A stretch of 64,000 nt of DNA, from NCBI RefSeq assembly GCF_007992075.1, contig NZ_BJZO01000004.1, forward strand, positions 1-64,000, given 5' to 3'. Origin of the DNA: Pararhodospirillum oryzae (GTDB lineage Bacteria; Pseudomonadota; Alphaproteobacteria; Rhodospirillales; Rhodospirillaceae). A model generated the notes under the pieces. The model had not been told where the DNA came from. It was given only the letters and a program-made list of their open reading frames with translations, and made no database searches. Shown here piece by piece: positions 20,058-30,229 of the stretch. A program made the position numbers and the translations under genes. Positions within the stretch are counted from its first letter, which is position 1, and each line of letters opens with the position of its first letter.

Positions 20058-21668
20058 ATGAACACACAATCAAGTCTCATGAATGGACAGGTACTGGAGA
20101 GATCGACACTCCTTTCTCCACTCAGCCTCATATTCGCCGGACTCCTGATTGCGATCACCGGTTATTTCCTTTTTTGGGCGACCGGATACACAAACGGTAA
20201 CCACTGGACCCTTCTTCTTCTGGCGACACTGTTCGGTGTCTTCATGGCCTTTAACATCGGCGGCAACGATGTGGCCAACTCGTTTGGCACCAGTGTGGGG
20301 GCGGGCACGCTCACCATTACCCAGGCCCTGGCCATCGCGGCGGTTTTCGAGCTTAGCGGGGCGGTGATCGCCGGCGGCGAGGTCACGGCCACCATCCGGG
20401 GCGGAATCGTGGACCTGGGGGGCATGCAGGTCACCCCGCTGGATTTCGTGCTGATCATGATGTCGGCCCTGATCGCGGCGGCGATCTGGCTGCTTTACGC
20501 CACCAAGAAGGGCTACCCGGTTTCCACCACCCATTCCATCGTCGGCGCCATCGTGGGCAGCTCGATCACCCTGGGGCTGCTGCTGAACGGCACCAGTGAA
20601 GCCCTCACCTTGGTGAGGTGGGACAAGATCGGCCAGATCGCGCTGTCGTGGGTCATTTCGCCTCTTCTGGGGGGAGTGGTTGCCTACATCCTGTTCTACC
20701 AGATCAAAAAATACATCATCACCTTCAACGAAACCGTTGAAAAGCAGATCGAGCAGATCAAGGAAGAGCGTCGCGAGCACGATCGAAAACACAAGGAAAA
20801 ATTCGATCGCCTTTCCGAGATTCAGAAGACCTCCTACACCAAGGCCATGGCCCGGGATGCCTCGCTGTCGCGCGAGGAGGACTTTGATCCGGCCGATCTT
20901 GAATCGGAATACTACCAGGGCCTCTACCTGATCGAACAAAAGCGCGGACGTCTCAGGGCCCATCGCGCCTTGGAAACCTGGGTTCCCCTGGTGGCGGCCC
21001 TGGGCGCGGTCATCATTGCCTCGATGGTGTTGTTCAAGGGCCTCCAGCACATGGACCTGGGCCTGGACACGCTGCACAACTACCTGATCATGATCATGAT
21101 CGGCGCCGCCGTGTGGATGGCGACCCTGATCTTCGCCAAGACCCTGAAGGGGGAATCGCTGGGGCGGGCCACGTTCGTGATCTTCAGCTGGATGCAGGTG
21201 TTCACCGCCTCGGGTTTTGCCTTCAGCCACGGCTCGAACGACATCGCCAATGCCATTGGCCCCTTTGCCGCCATCCTGGACGTGCTGCGCACCGGCACCA
21301 TGGGGTCGGAAAGCGCGGCCGTGCCGACCCTGGCCATGGTCACCTTCGGCATTGCCCTGGTCGTCGGGCTTTGGTTCATCGGCAAGGAAGTCATCACCAC
21401 GGTGGGCCACAACCTGACCAAGATGCACCCGGCCTCGGGCTTTTCGGCCGAGTTGTCGGCGGCCGCCGTGGTCATGCTGGCCTCGACCTTCGGCCTGCCG
21501 GTGTCGAGCACCCACATCCTGATCGGCGCCATCCTCGGCATTGGCATGGTCAACCGCCAGACCAACTGGGCCCTGATGAAACCCATCGCGCTGGCCTGGG
21601 TCATCACCTTGCCAGCCGCCGGCATCCTGAGCGCCCTCGCCTTCCTGACCCTGCGCGCGATGTTCTGA
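20058..21668 (+). CDS. PiT-family inorganic phosphate transporter
   Basis: 536-residue inner-membrane transporter. The two family signatures are [14 protein letters not shown] near the N-terminus and [14 protein letters not shown] in the C-terminal half, each followed by the VSTTHS/VSSTHI motif. The halves are joined by a charged cytoplasmic loop of about 90 residues (rich in KE and HD), a known feature of long PiT members. It likely imports metal-phosphate by ion symport. ATG 20058 is preferred because the AAGAGA site is correctly spaced; ATG 20052 is the alternative. Confidence 0.92.
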   Translation: MNTQSSLMNGQVLERSTLLSPLSLIFAGLLIAITGYFLFWATGYTNGNHWTLLLLATLFGVFMAFNIGGNDVANSFGTSVGAGTLTITQALAIAAVFELSGAVIAGGEVTATIRGGIVDLGGMQVTPLDFVLIMMSALIAAAIWLLYATKKGYPVSTTHSIVGAIVGSSITLGLLLNGTSEALTLVRWDKIGQIALSWVISPLLGGVVAYILFYQIKKYIITFNETVEKQIEQIKEERREHDRKHKEKFDRLSEIQKTSYTKAMARDASLSREEDFDPADLESEYYQGLYLIEQKRGRLRAHRALETWVPLVAALGAVIIASMVLFKGLQHMDLGLDTLHNYLIMIMIGAAVWMATLIFAKTLKGESLGRATFVIFSWMQVFTASGFAFSHGSNDIANAIGPFAAILDVLRTGTMGSESAAVPTLAMVTFGIALVVGLWFIGKEVITTVGHNLTKMHPASGFSAELSAAAVVMLASTFGLPVSSTHILIGAILGIGMVNRQTNWALMKPIALAWVITLPAAGILSALAFLTLRAMF

Positions 21669-21694
21669 CGCTTGGGGCTCGCCTCACGCACGAA

Positions 21695-21736
21695 ACGAAG
21701 GGGGTTGGGACGGACAGGCGCCCCCCTTCGTTTTTT
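21695..21736 (+). terminator. Rho-independent terminator after PiT gene
   Basis: A 10-bp stem (acgaaggggg paired with cccccttcgt), 17-nt loop and a run of six T. It lies 26 bases after the transporter stop. Confidence 0.75.
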
Positions 21737-21811
21737 CGGCCCTTGAAGGCCGGCCGTCTCCGGGCGGCACGCCCACCGATCCCCCCGCGCCGCGCACTCA
21801 AGCAAAAGGAT

Positions 21812-21852
21812 CTGGAGTCTGTCCGCTTCAACGTGAAACGGACAGACTCCAG
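21812..21852. repeat. intergenic palindrome, left copy
   Basis: CTGGAGTCTGTCCG and its exact reverse complement are separated by 13 bases that themselves contain TTCA/TGAA. The 14-bp perfect arms resemble a second, less perfect copy at 59822-59872. It is likely a dispersed alphaproteobacterial intergenic repeat; it could also act as a strong hairpin. Confidence 0.6.
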
Positions 21853-21885
21853 TCGACATCGCCTCTGATGCGGATTCCGGATGAT

Positions 21886-22115
21886 TCATTCCGAGGGCGA
21901 CCAATTGAAGGCGTAGAGACAGAGCCATTTGTAACGATGCGTGCCGACGGCAAGGAAATAATGGCCGGCCGCGCCACTTCCTTGCGCGGTTCCCCGGACA
22001 GCAACAGCCAAGTCACCTGAAGGTGCCTGCGATGCACCCCATCGCGCTCCGCGCGATAGGCCTCCAAAACCTTGGCCGCGTCCGCATGCCCCTTCACCTC
22101 CACCCCCGCGCCCAT
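21886..22115 (-). pseudogene. IS630-type transposase N-terminal remnant
   Basis: On the minus strand, positions 22115-21963 encode EVKGHADAAKVLEAYRAE and then RRHLQVTWLLLSGEPRKEVA. This strongly resembles the N-terminal helix-turn-helix of IS630-family transposases, where an Arg-Ser/Arg-His-Leu-x-x-I/T-W-L-L block is typical. The frame then loses similarity, the rest of the transposase and the DDE domain are absent, and no inverted ends were seen. It looks like an inactive fragment left at the edge of the polysaccharide locus. Confidence 0.5.
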
Positions 22116-22297
22116 CGCCCAAACACCAAGATTTATTGTTCGCGAACCGAATTGCAACTCATGGGGTCAATCAAGCGGGTTTCGTACAACACTCTCATCG
22201 GCGAAACCAAGCCGAACCAAGCCAGCGTCCTGCGGATGGATTCATCCCGAACATGACCTTGGATTCCGCCAATCGTGCCGGGATGGCACGGGGGGCG

Positions 22298-23215
22298 TCA
22301 TCCGGCATATTCCCGATATACGGTCCCTTGGAGTCTGTACGACACAGCTCCGGCATGAAGCGCCGCGCGGGCAAGCCAGCGCCGCCACTTTCCACTCATT
22401 GGCGCCCAAAAAAGAGCTGCCGATAAACAAATAAAAAATTTTATCCCCGCCGTCAGAATGAGAATACGATATCTTTTTTTATCAAATTTGTGAAGAAGAA
22501 GCCCATGCGTCTGCCCTGAACGATACCGACGAAGAAGAACCCATTTCATTGTCGCTCGTTGTGGTACAACTTTTTCGTAAACAATAGCCTCTTTACAATA
22601 AGAAATTTTTCCGCCCGCCATAGAAAACAAACGAAAAAAAATAGTATCCTCTCCCCCTGTGACCCCACATTCAATCGGAAAACGCAGTCCGTTCGCCCTC
22701 ACGAAATCAACATTGATCAATGTGTTCGATGTATAGGCGTTATCAAGACGGCCTGTTATGCGATTACTGTGGAAATCACACGTTCGTACCCATTCCGGCA
22801 TCTCGGGGGCATAGAGGGAAATACACGGTCCGACAACGGCATCCTTGTCGGTCCCGGCGCGCAGAAGCGTTTCCAGCCATGTGGACGCCGCGTATTCGTC
22901 GTCGTCCATGAACGCAATCCACGTTGTGGAAACCGCATCCATCGCCGCGTTCCTGGCGATTGAAATATTCCGGGCCGGCGCATGCAAATAGTCGATTTTG
23001 GCCCCAAGCCGCTCCGCCGTGGCATCCACCAGCCTTCGGGCCGTTGGACCCTCGTCGTTGTCAACGACAAGGATCGGAACAGCGGATCGCGCCACCCCTT
23101 CCTGACAGCAGACGGATTCAAGGGCGGTTGCGAGCGACGGCCTTCTAAACGTGCAAATACAAATTGTTACATCTTTAGTCGGCTCCACGGGAGGAGCCGT
23201 GTTCCCCCTTGTCAT
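22298..23215 (-). CDS. family 2 glycosyltransferase (ExoM-like)
   Basis: 305 residues. The GT-A start is VTICICTFRRPSLATALESV, the nucleotide-sugar DxD region is WIAFMDDDEYAA, and the acceptor-side GGEDTIFFRLF segment follows. One hydrophobic helix lies near the C-terminus. It resembles ExoM, which adds glucose during succinoglycan repeat assembly on the inner membrane. ATG 23215 was chosen; an earlier in-frame start would add a GC-rich tail with no family resemblance. It follows the ExoA-like gene, the two coding ends nearly meeting. Confidence 0.85.
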   Translation of the reverse strand: MTRGNTAPPVEPTKDVTICICTFRRPSLATALESVCCQEGVARSAVPILVVDNDEGPTARRLVDATAERLGAKIDYLHAPARNISIARNAAMDAVSTTWIAFMDDDEYAASTWLETLLRAGTDKDAVVGPCISLYAPEMPEWVRTCDFHSNRITGRLDNAYTSNTLINVDFVRANGLRFPIECGVTGGEDTIFFRLFSMAGGKISYCKEAIVYEKVVPQRATMKWVLLRRYRSGQTHGLLLHKFDKKRYRILILTAGIKFFICLSAALFWAPMSGKWRRWLARAALHAGAVSYRLQGTVYREYAG

Positions 23216-23351
23216 GCTCCATCCCCCTCTCGCCTTCCTTGGCCTTGCCTCGCGGCAGGCATGGGAAACACCTCGAACCACGTCCCCCGCGCTCGCAAAA
23301 GCGCCTTCGCCTGGCCGGTTCCCAGCATCCCGCCCCTCGCGAGCCCCCCCC

Positions 23352-24398
23352 TCACACCGGCCGCGCGATGGCCCGTAAGAATCCAAACGCCCAGCTTACA
23401 TGCATGACCACGGCCGCCGCCCCACTGGCCAGCAGGCAGGGATCCCGGTGGCGCAAGGCCTCGCTTCCTCCCCAGCCCAGACACAGAAGCCCATAGGCAA
23501 GGGGGACAAGAAGGGCCTGGGGAAGCCACGGTGCCAAAAGCAGCCCCGCGCCGCCAACACCGACAAGGGCCACCGGCGCCAACTGACGCACACGAAGACG
23601 GACGCGGTGCTTGCGCACGGTCCGGGCACGACCAGCCCCATAGCGGAAGTACTGCCGGGCCAACTCCCGGAGGGTTTCGCGGGGGTAATAGGTCACGGCC
23701 AGGGTGGGTTCAAGCCAGATCCGCCCTCCGGCCCGTGCCTGGCGCAGGTCGAATTCGGCGTCCTCGTTGTGGGAAAAACTGGGATCATAGCCGCCAAGGC
23801 GACGGTAAAATTCCAGGTCAAAAGCGGCATGGTGACCATGATCGACGAAACCAGCCACTCCCAGGCGTCGATGCACGGCACCGCCGTTGCCCAGGCGACT
23901 ATTCTGGGCGGCAGCAATCGCCCGCTGCATGCACCCCACACCGGTGGTGACCAACGGCACCACCACGGCCGTCGCCCCGGTCGCGCGCAAGCGGCGCGCC
24001 GCCTCTGACGCGAAATTGTCCGGATAAAGCGCGTGGCAATCGGCGCGCACCAGGACCTCGGCCGAGGGCGCGGCCAGGCTCGCCGCCAAATTCACCGCCG
24101 CCGCTTGTCGTCGGGCCGGATTGTCGATCAACCGGATACGGGGATTGTCCGCCGCCAGGCGGGCCACAATCGCGCGGGTTTCATCGCGACTGCCTCCATC
24201 CATGACCAGAATCTCGTAACACTCGGTGTCGATCCGGGTCAGGGAGGCCAGCGCGGCCGCGATATGCCTTTCTTCGTCGAGAGCCGGCATCACAATCGTG
24301 AGGGTTGGCCCGTCCTCCCCCTCCCCGGACGAAGGCGAATCCCGCGTCGGAAGAGGACGGGCATCATGCGCCACCATGTTCTTGTGTTCCCCTGCCAT
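23352..24398 (-). CDS. family 2 glycosyltransferase (ExoA-like)
   Basis: 348 residues. The catalytic domain begins TLTIVMPALDEERHIAAAL, with MDGGSRDET and the DxD-type VRADCHALYP. SHNEDAEFDLRQARAGG is the acceptor-site ED motif, and two or three membrane helices lie at the C-terminus. This is the layout of ExoA, a beta-1,3-glucosyltransferase of succinoglycan assembly. ATG at 24377 is an alternative start with a GGGGAA site. It is first in a two-gene minus-strand unit. Confidence 0.87.
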   Translation of the reverse strand: MAGEHKNMVAHDARPLPTRDSPSSGEGEDGPTLTIVMPALDEERHIAAALASLTRIDTECYEILVMDGGSRDETRAIVARLAADNPRIRLIDNPARRQAAAVNLAASLAAPSAEVLVRADCHALYPDNFASEAARRLRATGATAVVVPLVTTGVGCMQRAIAAAQNSRLGNGGAVHRRLGVAGFVDHGHHAAFDLEFYRRLGGYDPSFSHNEDAEFDLRQARAGGRIWLEPTLAVTYYPRETLRELARQYFRYGAGRARTVRKHRVRLRVRQLAPVALVGVGGAGLLLAPWLPQALLVPLAYGLLCLGWGGSEALRHRDPCLLASGAAAVVMHVSWAFGFLRAIARPV

Positions 24399-24716
24399 CG
24401 TGCGCCAGCCGCCTTCTTGCCTGATGCGAGGTCCGGACGGCGGATCCGGGTCGTGCCCTCAAAGCCGAGCCGGTAGCTCTCTTGAGTCGCCGCCCCGCCG
24501 GCAGGCTACCGCGCGCCCCGAAAACCTCCCGTGCGAGGAACGGTGACATCGGAGGCCCTCCGGCGCAAGGGACAAGTTTTAATAGACAATTACGGCCCAC
24601 TCCCCTAATCTTTTCTCATTTCGATTCCGATAGGGTTTTCGGTGACCAGGATATAAGCCCCACTCATGGGGCGCAACGGGGACGGTCCCGGGTCGGAAAA
24701 GGGGGCTGGGGCGCTT
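24399..24716. other. divergent intergenic region
   Basis: 318 bases between the ExoA-like gene (minus) and the next glycosyltransferase (plus). It should contain both promoters. An AT-richer part lies at 24570-24625. No RNA gene, terminator or box of the 49-kb type was recognised. Confidence 0.4.
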
Positions 24717-25847
24717 ATGAATCCTGCGATCACGTATTTTGTCCACGACCTTGCCGACCCTGCGGTCAGCCGCCGGCTCCACATGATGCGCGCGGGGGGG
24801 GCCGAGATCACTCTGGCCGGCTTTCATCGCTGCCCGGTTCCCCCGCCAGAGGTCGCGGGTCTTCCCGCCCGCGCCCTGGGGCGCACCCGGGATGCTCGTC
24901 TGGTCCGGCGAATCGGACAGGTCATTCGGGCGGCCGTGACCGTCGGTCACTGGGGACGATGTTGCCACGACGCCCGGGTGATCGTGGCTCGAAACCTGGA
25001 AATGCTACTCCTCGCTTGGCTGGCCCGCTGGTTTTTCGCTCCTCGCGCCGCGCTAGTGTACGAACTGCTGGACATCCACACCTTGATGGTCGGCCGCACG
25101 CCGATGGGAAGGGGATTGCGGGCGATTGAGCGTGTCCTTTTACGTTCCTGCCGCTTGGTGATCGTCAGTTCCCCCGCCTTTATCCACTCCTACTTGGCGC
25201 GCTTCCAGGCCGGGCACCCGCCTGCCCTCCTGGTGGAAAACAAGGTTTTTCCCGCCACCTGCCCGGGAGCCGCGCTCCGCCCGTCAGGCCCGCCCTGGCG
25301 GATCGGCTGGTTTGGCAACCTGCGCTGCCGAACCAGCCTTGATTGCCTTCTTGAGGTGGCACGCCGAACGCCCTCTTTAATTGAAATAGACCTTCGAGGG
25401 ATCATCGCCTGCGACACTCTCACGACACTTCCCCAGGAAGTGGCAGATCTTCCCAACGTTTTCTGGCATGGACGCTATGAAAGCCGGGACCTTCCCGAAA
25501 TTTACGGAAGAGTTCATTTTTGCTGGGCCATCGATTATTTCCAATCCGGCTTGAATTCCGCGTGGCTTCTTCCCAATCGGCTGTACGAAAGCTGCCTTCA
25601 TGATTGCCAGCCGCTGGCGGTGGCGACAGTGGAAACAGGGCGGTGGTTGGAAGCCCACGGCTTGACGGGCCGATTGGAAGAGCCCCTGGCGGACTCCATG
25701 GTCGCTTTTCTGGCCGCGCTGACCCCAGCAGACTATGAAAAACAAGCCGCGCATCTGTCCACGCTTGATCGAGGCCTGTTCCGCCATGCCACAAGCGACT
25801 GCGAGGCCTTCGTGGCGACCCTGGTGGGTACGACGGCGTCGCCATGA
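24717..25847 (+). CDS. GT4-type glycosyltransferase
   Basis: 376 residues with a two-domain GT-B appearance. The N-terminal half includes ITYFVHDLADPAVSRRL and the VYELLDIHTLM segment. The second domain begins about WRIGWFGNLRCRTS and contains FWHGRYESRDLPEIY and PNRLYESCLHDCQPL, the usual donor-binding Glu region. It lacks the most common GT4 EGFG motif, so the exact substrate is unknown. Start ATG 24717 follows a G-rich site; an ATG 51 bases earlier is in frame. First gene of a plus-strand set leading to xrtD. Confidence 0.75.
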   Translation: MNPAITYFVHDLADPAVSRRLHMMRAGGAEITLAGFHRCPVPPPEVAGLPARALGRTRDARLVRRIGQVIRAAVTVGHWGRCCHDARVIVARNLEMLLLAWLARWFFAPRAALVYELLDIHTLMVGRTPMGRGLRAIERVLLRSCRLVIVSSPAFIHSYLARFQAGHPPALLVENKVFPATCPGAALRPSGPPWRIGWFGNLRCRTSLDCLLEVARRTPSLIEIDLRGIIACDTLTTLPQEVADLPNVFWHGRYESRDLPEIYGRVHFCWAIDYFQSGLNSAWLLPNRLYESCLHDCQPLAVATVETGRWLEAHGLTGRLEEPLADSMVAFLAALTPADYEKQAAHLSTLDRGLFRHATSDCEAFVATLVGTTASP

Positions 25848-25933
25848 CCCCCGCACCCGGCCGGCACGATGTTTCTCCATCATGCCGCCCCCCCCGCCCG
25901 CTTTCTTGTCCGTCCGCTCCGTGAGACCATCCC

Positions 25934-27508
25934 ATGGATTTTTTTCTGCCCACACCCTCCCGTGGTCCCGCCGTGGTTTTGGGGGGAGCGGCTTTCTGCC
26001 TGGCAGCGCTGCTGTTCACGTTTTCGGACGCCCTTGCCGGAGTGTGGGACGTCTGGAAAACGGATGAATACAGCCATGGCCCGCTGATTCCGTTTGTTGC
26101 CCTGGTGGTTGGCCTTCACCAGATGGCCCACGCTCGGCCCGTGCCCCATCCTTCCTGGGCGGGGGCTGGATTGCTTATGCTCTCCATTTTGTTGCTGGTT
26201 GCCGGACGCTATTCAACCTTCAACGCCCTGTCTCTTTACGGATTAATCGTCGGAATTCTGGCCATTCTCGTCGGATTTTGGGGATTTCAAATTTTTCGGA
26301 TATGTTGGCCATCTCTTCTCTATCTTTGTTTTGCAATTCCTCTTCCCAATATTTTTTTCGTTGGGCTGTCAAATAAACTTCAAATAATATCTTCTTATAT
26401 TGGAGTTTTGTTTTTAGAAATCGCACGCATCCCTGTTTATCAGGATGGGAATGTGATTGATCTTGGCCTCGTCCGACTTCAGGTTGTCGAGGCATGTAGC
26501 GGCCTTCGTTATCTCTTTCCAATGATAAGCTTCGGGTATATTGTTGCCTACTTTTTCAAGGGATATTTATGGAAAAGAATAATCCTGCTTCTGTCCACCA
26601 TTCCTATCGCCATTTTGATGAATTCCTTGCGAATCACCCTCATCGGCGTCACGGTGGATCGCTGGGGAGTGGGCGCGGCGGAAGGACTCATCCATGATTT
26701 CGAGGGGTGGGTGGTCTTCTTATTGTGCGTCGCGGTCTTGCTGGCCGAAGCCGTGATCCTTGCCACGCCGAGCCGGGGGGATCGAATCTGCCTCGATTAC
26801 CTGACCGTCCCCCGCCCTCCGTTCTGGACCGGTCCGCTGCGGCTCTCGCGCCCCACGCTGACCTTGATCGTCTTGTCGGCAGCCATCGCTGTTCTTGCAA
26901 GCGCCGGCATCGGCACCCCGCGCCACATTCCAGTCGGAGATCGTCACCCGGTGGCGAATTTCCCGTTAAGGTTTGGAGATTGGCACGGATCTCCACTTAC
27001 GCTGGACGCCGACGTTTTAGGCGCATTAAAATTACAGGATTATTTTCTAGGAGACTACCAGCCCAACCAGAGAAATCCTCCCGTCAATCTTTATGTCGCG
27101 TATTACGGTCAGCAACGAGTCGGCGCCATGACCCACAGTCCGGCCAGTTGCATTCCCAGCGCGGGCTGGAAAGTCCTTGCCGATGACGAACGGATATTAC
27201 CCGTTGAAAACAGCCTTTCCTTGCCCATCCGCCGGGTCCTGGTTGGAAAAGGCGAGACCCGGCAATTGGTGTACTACTGGTTCCAGCAACGTTGCCGGTC
27301 TCTCACAAACCAGATTGAGCTGAAGTGGTGGCTTTTTCACGACTCTTTGCTTCAAGACCGCACCGACGGATCGTTGATTCGCCTAGTGACGGCGGTTCTC
27401 CCTGATGAAACGGAAGAGGAGGCCGACGCCCGGCTCGGCAGCTTCCTGGATCTCGCCTACCCCCTCCTCAGGCACCGTCTCAACCACTGTGGCACGGGAC
27501 TTCAATAG
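25934..27508 (+). CDS. xrtD: exosortase D fused to EpsI (VPLPA-CTERM sorting enzyme)
   Basis: 524 residues. The first 280 form a multi-helix exosortase membrane domain with the three catalytic residues: Cys188 in VVEACSGLRYL, Arg233 in MNSLRITLIG and His254 in LIHDFEGWV. The C-terminal half is an EpsI domain (HSPASCIPSAGWKV, YYWFQQRCR). Fusion of exosortase and EpsI is characteristic of XrtD, the enzyme predicted to cleave VPLPA-CTERM tails and pass proteins to the cell surface. A matching substrate lies at 49170. The stretch 26220-26640 is clearly AT-richer than both ends of the gene. Confidence 0.9.
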   Translation: MDFFLPTPSRGPAVVLGGAAFCLAALLFTFSDALAGVWDVWKTDEYSHGPLIPFVALVVGLHQMAHARPVPHPSWAGAGLLMLSILLLVAGRYSTFNALSLYGLIVGILAILVGFWGFQIFRICWPSLLYLCFAIPLPNIFFVGLSNKLQIISSYIGVLFLEIARIPVYQDGNVIDLGLVRLQVVEACSGLRYLFPMISFGYIVAYFFKGYLWKRIILLLSTIPIAILMNSLRITLIGVTVDRWGVGAAEGLIHDFEGWVVFLLCVAVLLAEAVILATPSRGDRICLDYLTVPRPPFWTGPLRLSRPTLTLIVLSAAIAVLASAGIGTPRHIPVGDRHPVANFPLRFGDWHGSPLTLDADVLGALKLQDYFLGDYQPNQRNPPVNLYVAYYGQQRVGAMTHSPASCIPSAGWKVLADDERILPVENSLSLPIRRVLVGKGETRQLVYYWFQQRCRSLTNQIELKWWLFHDSLLQDRTDGSLIRLVTAVLPDETEEEADARLGSFLDLAYPLLRHRLNHCGTGLQ

Positions 27509-27568
27509 CAGCCACAGCCTGCCCCCTCATGCCTTCCCATTTCCTCTCCTCAAGCCTGGTGTCACGCC

Positions 27569-28699
27569 ATGACCCCGCCCCTTCGCATTCTTGCTCCCCA
27601 ACGTTATCTTTGGACCTTCAACGGTCCCCGGCGGTCCCGCCACGATATTTCTCGCCGGCTTTATTTTCCGGGAAACTATATATCCAATAAAATAGAAGGG
27701 ATCACGGCCTTCAATCCTTTTCCTATAAAGGGATTTGATCTGATCCATGGATTCAACCGAATTCCATTGGAACCCCTTCCGTTCCTGATTGGCTTCGAAT
27801 CTCACCTGCCCCGCGCCTTTGGCATGGAAAAGACCCCCTTGTTTCGGTGGATGCGGTCCATGCTTGCCGGTGAACGCTGCCGGGCCATCGTGGCCATTTC
27901 CGAGTTCGCCCGTTCCCAGTTCCTGCGCCAACATGAAGGGGGGCCGGAAGCAGCAACCCTGGCCGCCAAGGTGCGGGTTCGGTACCCGAATACGGAACTG
28001 GCCGAGGCCACCGATCCTTTCATCCATGAAACCGGAATGCCCCTGCGCCTTGTGTTCGTCGGCAATCATTTCGCGCGCAAAGGCGGTTTGGTGGCGCTGC
28101 GGATGGCGGACCTGGCGCACCAACGCGCCATTCCCTTGCACCTGACGATCATTTCCTCGCTTGAGGTCGGCGCATCCAGTTGGGTTGATCCCCTTGATCG
28201 CGGCTTCTTCGCGCCGTATTTCGATCTGCTGTCGTCGCTGCCCAACGTGAACCACCTGGGGACGTTGGAGAACCGGGCCGTTCTCGATCAGATTGCCCAG
28301 GCCCATTTCCTGCTGTTGCCCACCCTCAGCGATACCTTTGGCTTTAGCGTCCTGGAGGCGTTCGCGCATCATACCCCGGTGGTGGCGACGGCTCAGGGGG
28401 CCTTGACCGAGTTCATCCGCGACGGCGAGAACAGCCTCCTTCTTCCTCTCGAGACCGATGCCTGGGGCGAATGGGTCCATCTCGGCCGCCGCGACCGCGA
28501 CCAGCCGGCGTATGGCGCCTTGTTCAAGGCGGAAACCGACCGCTTGGCCGAAGAAGGGCTGGCCCGAATGGTGGCGGCAACGCAAACCGCGGAGGGGTAT
28601 CGCCAGATGCGGCGGAAGGCCTACGAAACCGCCGAACAGCTGTTCGCGGCGGGTCCGGCGAACCAGTACTGGGATGATCTTTATCCCACCCTTCTGTAG
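27569..28699 (+). CDS. GT4-family glycosyltransferase
   Basis: 376 residues of GT-B fold. The second domain starts LRLVFVGNHFARKGG, a typical GT4 signature, and the donor-site motif is SDTFGFSVLEAFAHHTPVVAT with the conserved Glu. It probably adds a sugar to the lipid-linked repeat on the cytoplasmic face. It lies 60 bases after xrtD. No clear Shine-Dalgarno is seen, so ATG 27569 is the best guess. Confidence 0.85.
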   Translation: MTPPLRILAPQRYLWTFNGPRRSRHDISRRLYFPGNYISNKIEGITAFNPFPIKGFDLIHGFNRIPLEPLPFLIGFESHLPRAFGMEKTPLFRWMRSMLAGERCRAIVAISEFARSQFLRQHEGGPEAATLAAKVRVRYPNTELAEATDPFIHETGMPLRLVFVGNHFARKGGLVALRMADLAHQRAIPLHLTIISSLEVGASSWVDPLDRGFFAPYFDLLSSLPNVNHLGTLENRAVLDQIAQAHFLLLPTLSDTFGFSVLEAFAHHTPVVATAQGALTEFIRDGENSLLLPLETDAWGEWVHLGRRDRDQPAYGALFKAETDRLAEEGLARMVAATQTAEGYRQMRRKAYETAEQLFAAGPANQYWDDLYPTLL

Positions 28700-28746
28700 C
28701 CCCACCGGAGTCTGACCGGGCCCCCACAAAAAGCCCGGCATCACGA

Positions 28747-28760
28747 GGACCTCTCGTTGC
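28747..28760 (+). promoter_or_regulatory. possible sigma-54 promoter before GH16 gene
   Basis: GG at 28747 and GC at 28759 are spaced exactly ten bases apart, with TTGCTT at the -12 side. The -24 side (AGGACC) is weak. It lies 71 bases before the GH16 start. No upstream 17-bp box was found, so this is tentative. Confidence 0.25.
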
Positions 28761-28830
28761 TTACGTTTTGCGCCTTAAGAAACCTTAAACTTTAACAACT
28801 TCAAATCGCATCCCCGATGGAGGCATTCCC

Positions 28831-30123
28831 ATGAGAGCCATTACGGCAGCTGCGGTTATGGTGTGGTTCTTTTCCCCCGACGCCTGGGCTGGCGTGGACA
28901 CCTGCCCCCCCGTTCAACCGGCCTCGGCCCGCTCGTTGACCTTTGAGTCCGATTTCGCAAAATCGGGGACCATCGACAGCACGCAGTGGCGGGCCTATGT
29001 CGGACAACATGGCCCCTTGTCCCATGAACTTCAGTTTTATGTTCCCGATGAACTCAGCGTCACCCCTGGCTACGGCCTGAGAATCAAGACCGACAGACGC
29101 AACGTCATCGGACACGCCTACACCTCGGGCCAGATCATGAGCCAGGGTCTGTTCTCCCAGACCTATGGCCGGTTTGAAATCCTGGCCAAGCTACCCCAGG
29201 CTAATGGTCTGTGGCCGGCCTTTTGGTTGATGCCCGAAAACGGCGAGTGGCCCCCGGAAATCGATATTTACGAATACATCTACGCCCCATGGGGCAACAA
29301 CCGCAATGGGGAATCCTATCCTCAGACAACGTTTCACTGGAAGGATAATCTGGGAAAACATTCCTTTATCGCCCCAAGCATTGGTAGCGATATCCCGCTT
29401 TATCGCACCGATGTTTCCTGGGACAAGACCCCACCTCCAGAGGGCTACGACGAATCATACACTGGATTTCATGTTTACAGTGTTGACTGGCGCCCCGGGT
29501 CCTTGGTCTATCAGATCGACAACAAGACCGTTTTTTGCACGGCTGATGACCCCCTCAAAGGACTAAAAATCCCTGCCATGCCCATGTACATGATCATCAA
29601 CACCGCGATTTCGGGGGGCACGATGGAGAAACCGGGTTGGGCCGGGTACCTGGAAAATAATCAGTCCTTCCCTTTGTATCACGACGTTGCCTACGTTCGG
29701 GCCTACCAATACACCGATTTGCCCGCTTCCCCTTCCTTGCCCTTCGCGGTTCAGAACATCCGGCTTTCCAAGAGCAATCCGAAGCCGGGCGAAACCCTTG
29801 CCATCACAGCCGAGGTAAAGGTGGGAGCGTCCGGGTTGGGCAATGGCAACGTCACATTCGGGTTGTATAGCTATGGCAATGTCAACGATTATCACGGACG
29901 CAAGGAAGACGTGGCCAAGCTGAGCCTTAACATTCCGACGCTCGAACGGGGCAAGACATACACCATCAAAGGAAACCTGACCATCCCGCCATCGGTGGAG
30001 CCGGGATACCATGGCCTGTGGATTTGGGCCACCTATGCCACTGGTCCCGGGAATGGAACCCTGACAAGCAAGCGCTTGTTCAACAGCCCGTTTGCCCAGT
30101 ACATCACAGTCAAACCGAAATAG
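28831..30123 (+). CDS. secreted glycoside hydrolase family 16 (ExoK-like)
   Basis: 430 residues with a 20-residue signal peptide ending AWA. The GH16 domain (about 35-300) carries the active site EIDIYE: Glu143 as nucleophile, Asp145, Glu148 as acid/base. The last 125 residues form a separate beta-sandwich-like domain (SKSNPKPGETLAITAEVKVG). GH16 enzymes cut beta-1,3/1,4-glucans; in succinoglycan loci the homologue ExoK trims the polymer. The start has GGAGGC-like sequence upstream. Confidence 0.9.
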   Translation: MRAITAAAVMVWFFSPDAWAGVDTCPPVQPASARSLTFESDFAKSGTIDSTQWRAYVGQHGPLSHELQFYVPDELSVTPGYGLRIKTDRRNVIGHAYTSGQIMSQGLFSQTYGRFEILAKLPQANGLWPAFWLMPENGEWPPEIDIYEYIYAPWGNNRNGESYPQTTFHWKDNLGKHSFIAPSIGSDIPLYRTDVSWDKTPPPEGYDESYTGFHVYSVDWRPGSLVYQIDNKTVFCTADDPLKGLKIPAMPMYMIINTAISGGTMEKPGWAGYLENNQSFPLYHDVAYVRAYQYTDLPASPSLPFAVQNIRLSKSNPKPGETLAITAEVKVGASGLGNGNVTFGLYSYGNVNDYHGRKEDVAKLSLNIPTLERGKTYTIKGNLTIPPSVEPGYHGLWIWATYATGPGNGTLTSKRLFNSPFAQYITVKPK

Positions 30124-30184
30124 GGATCTTATCCCTCGATCCGGAATGAACGGGTTTCACCACCGCAAAGGTCCCATTTTGACG

Positions 30185-30229
30185 AGCGCATTCTGATCAA
30201 GAACGAATCAGAATGCGCTTAATTTTTTT
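30185..30229 (+). terminator. Rho-independent terminator after GH16 gene
   Basis: A perfect 13-bp stem (agcgcattctgat / atcagaatgcgct) with a 9-nt loop, then TAATTTTTTT. It is 61 bases after the GH16 stop and points the same way. It separates this unit from the convergent O-antigen-ligase-type gene. Confidence 0.85.
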
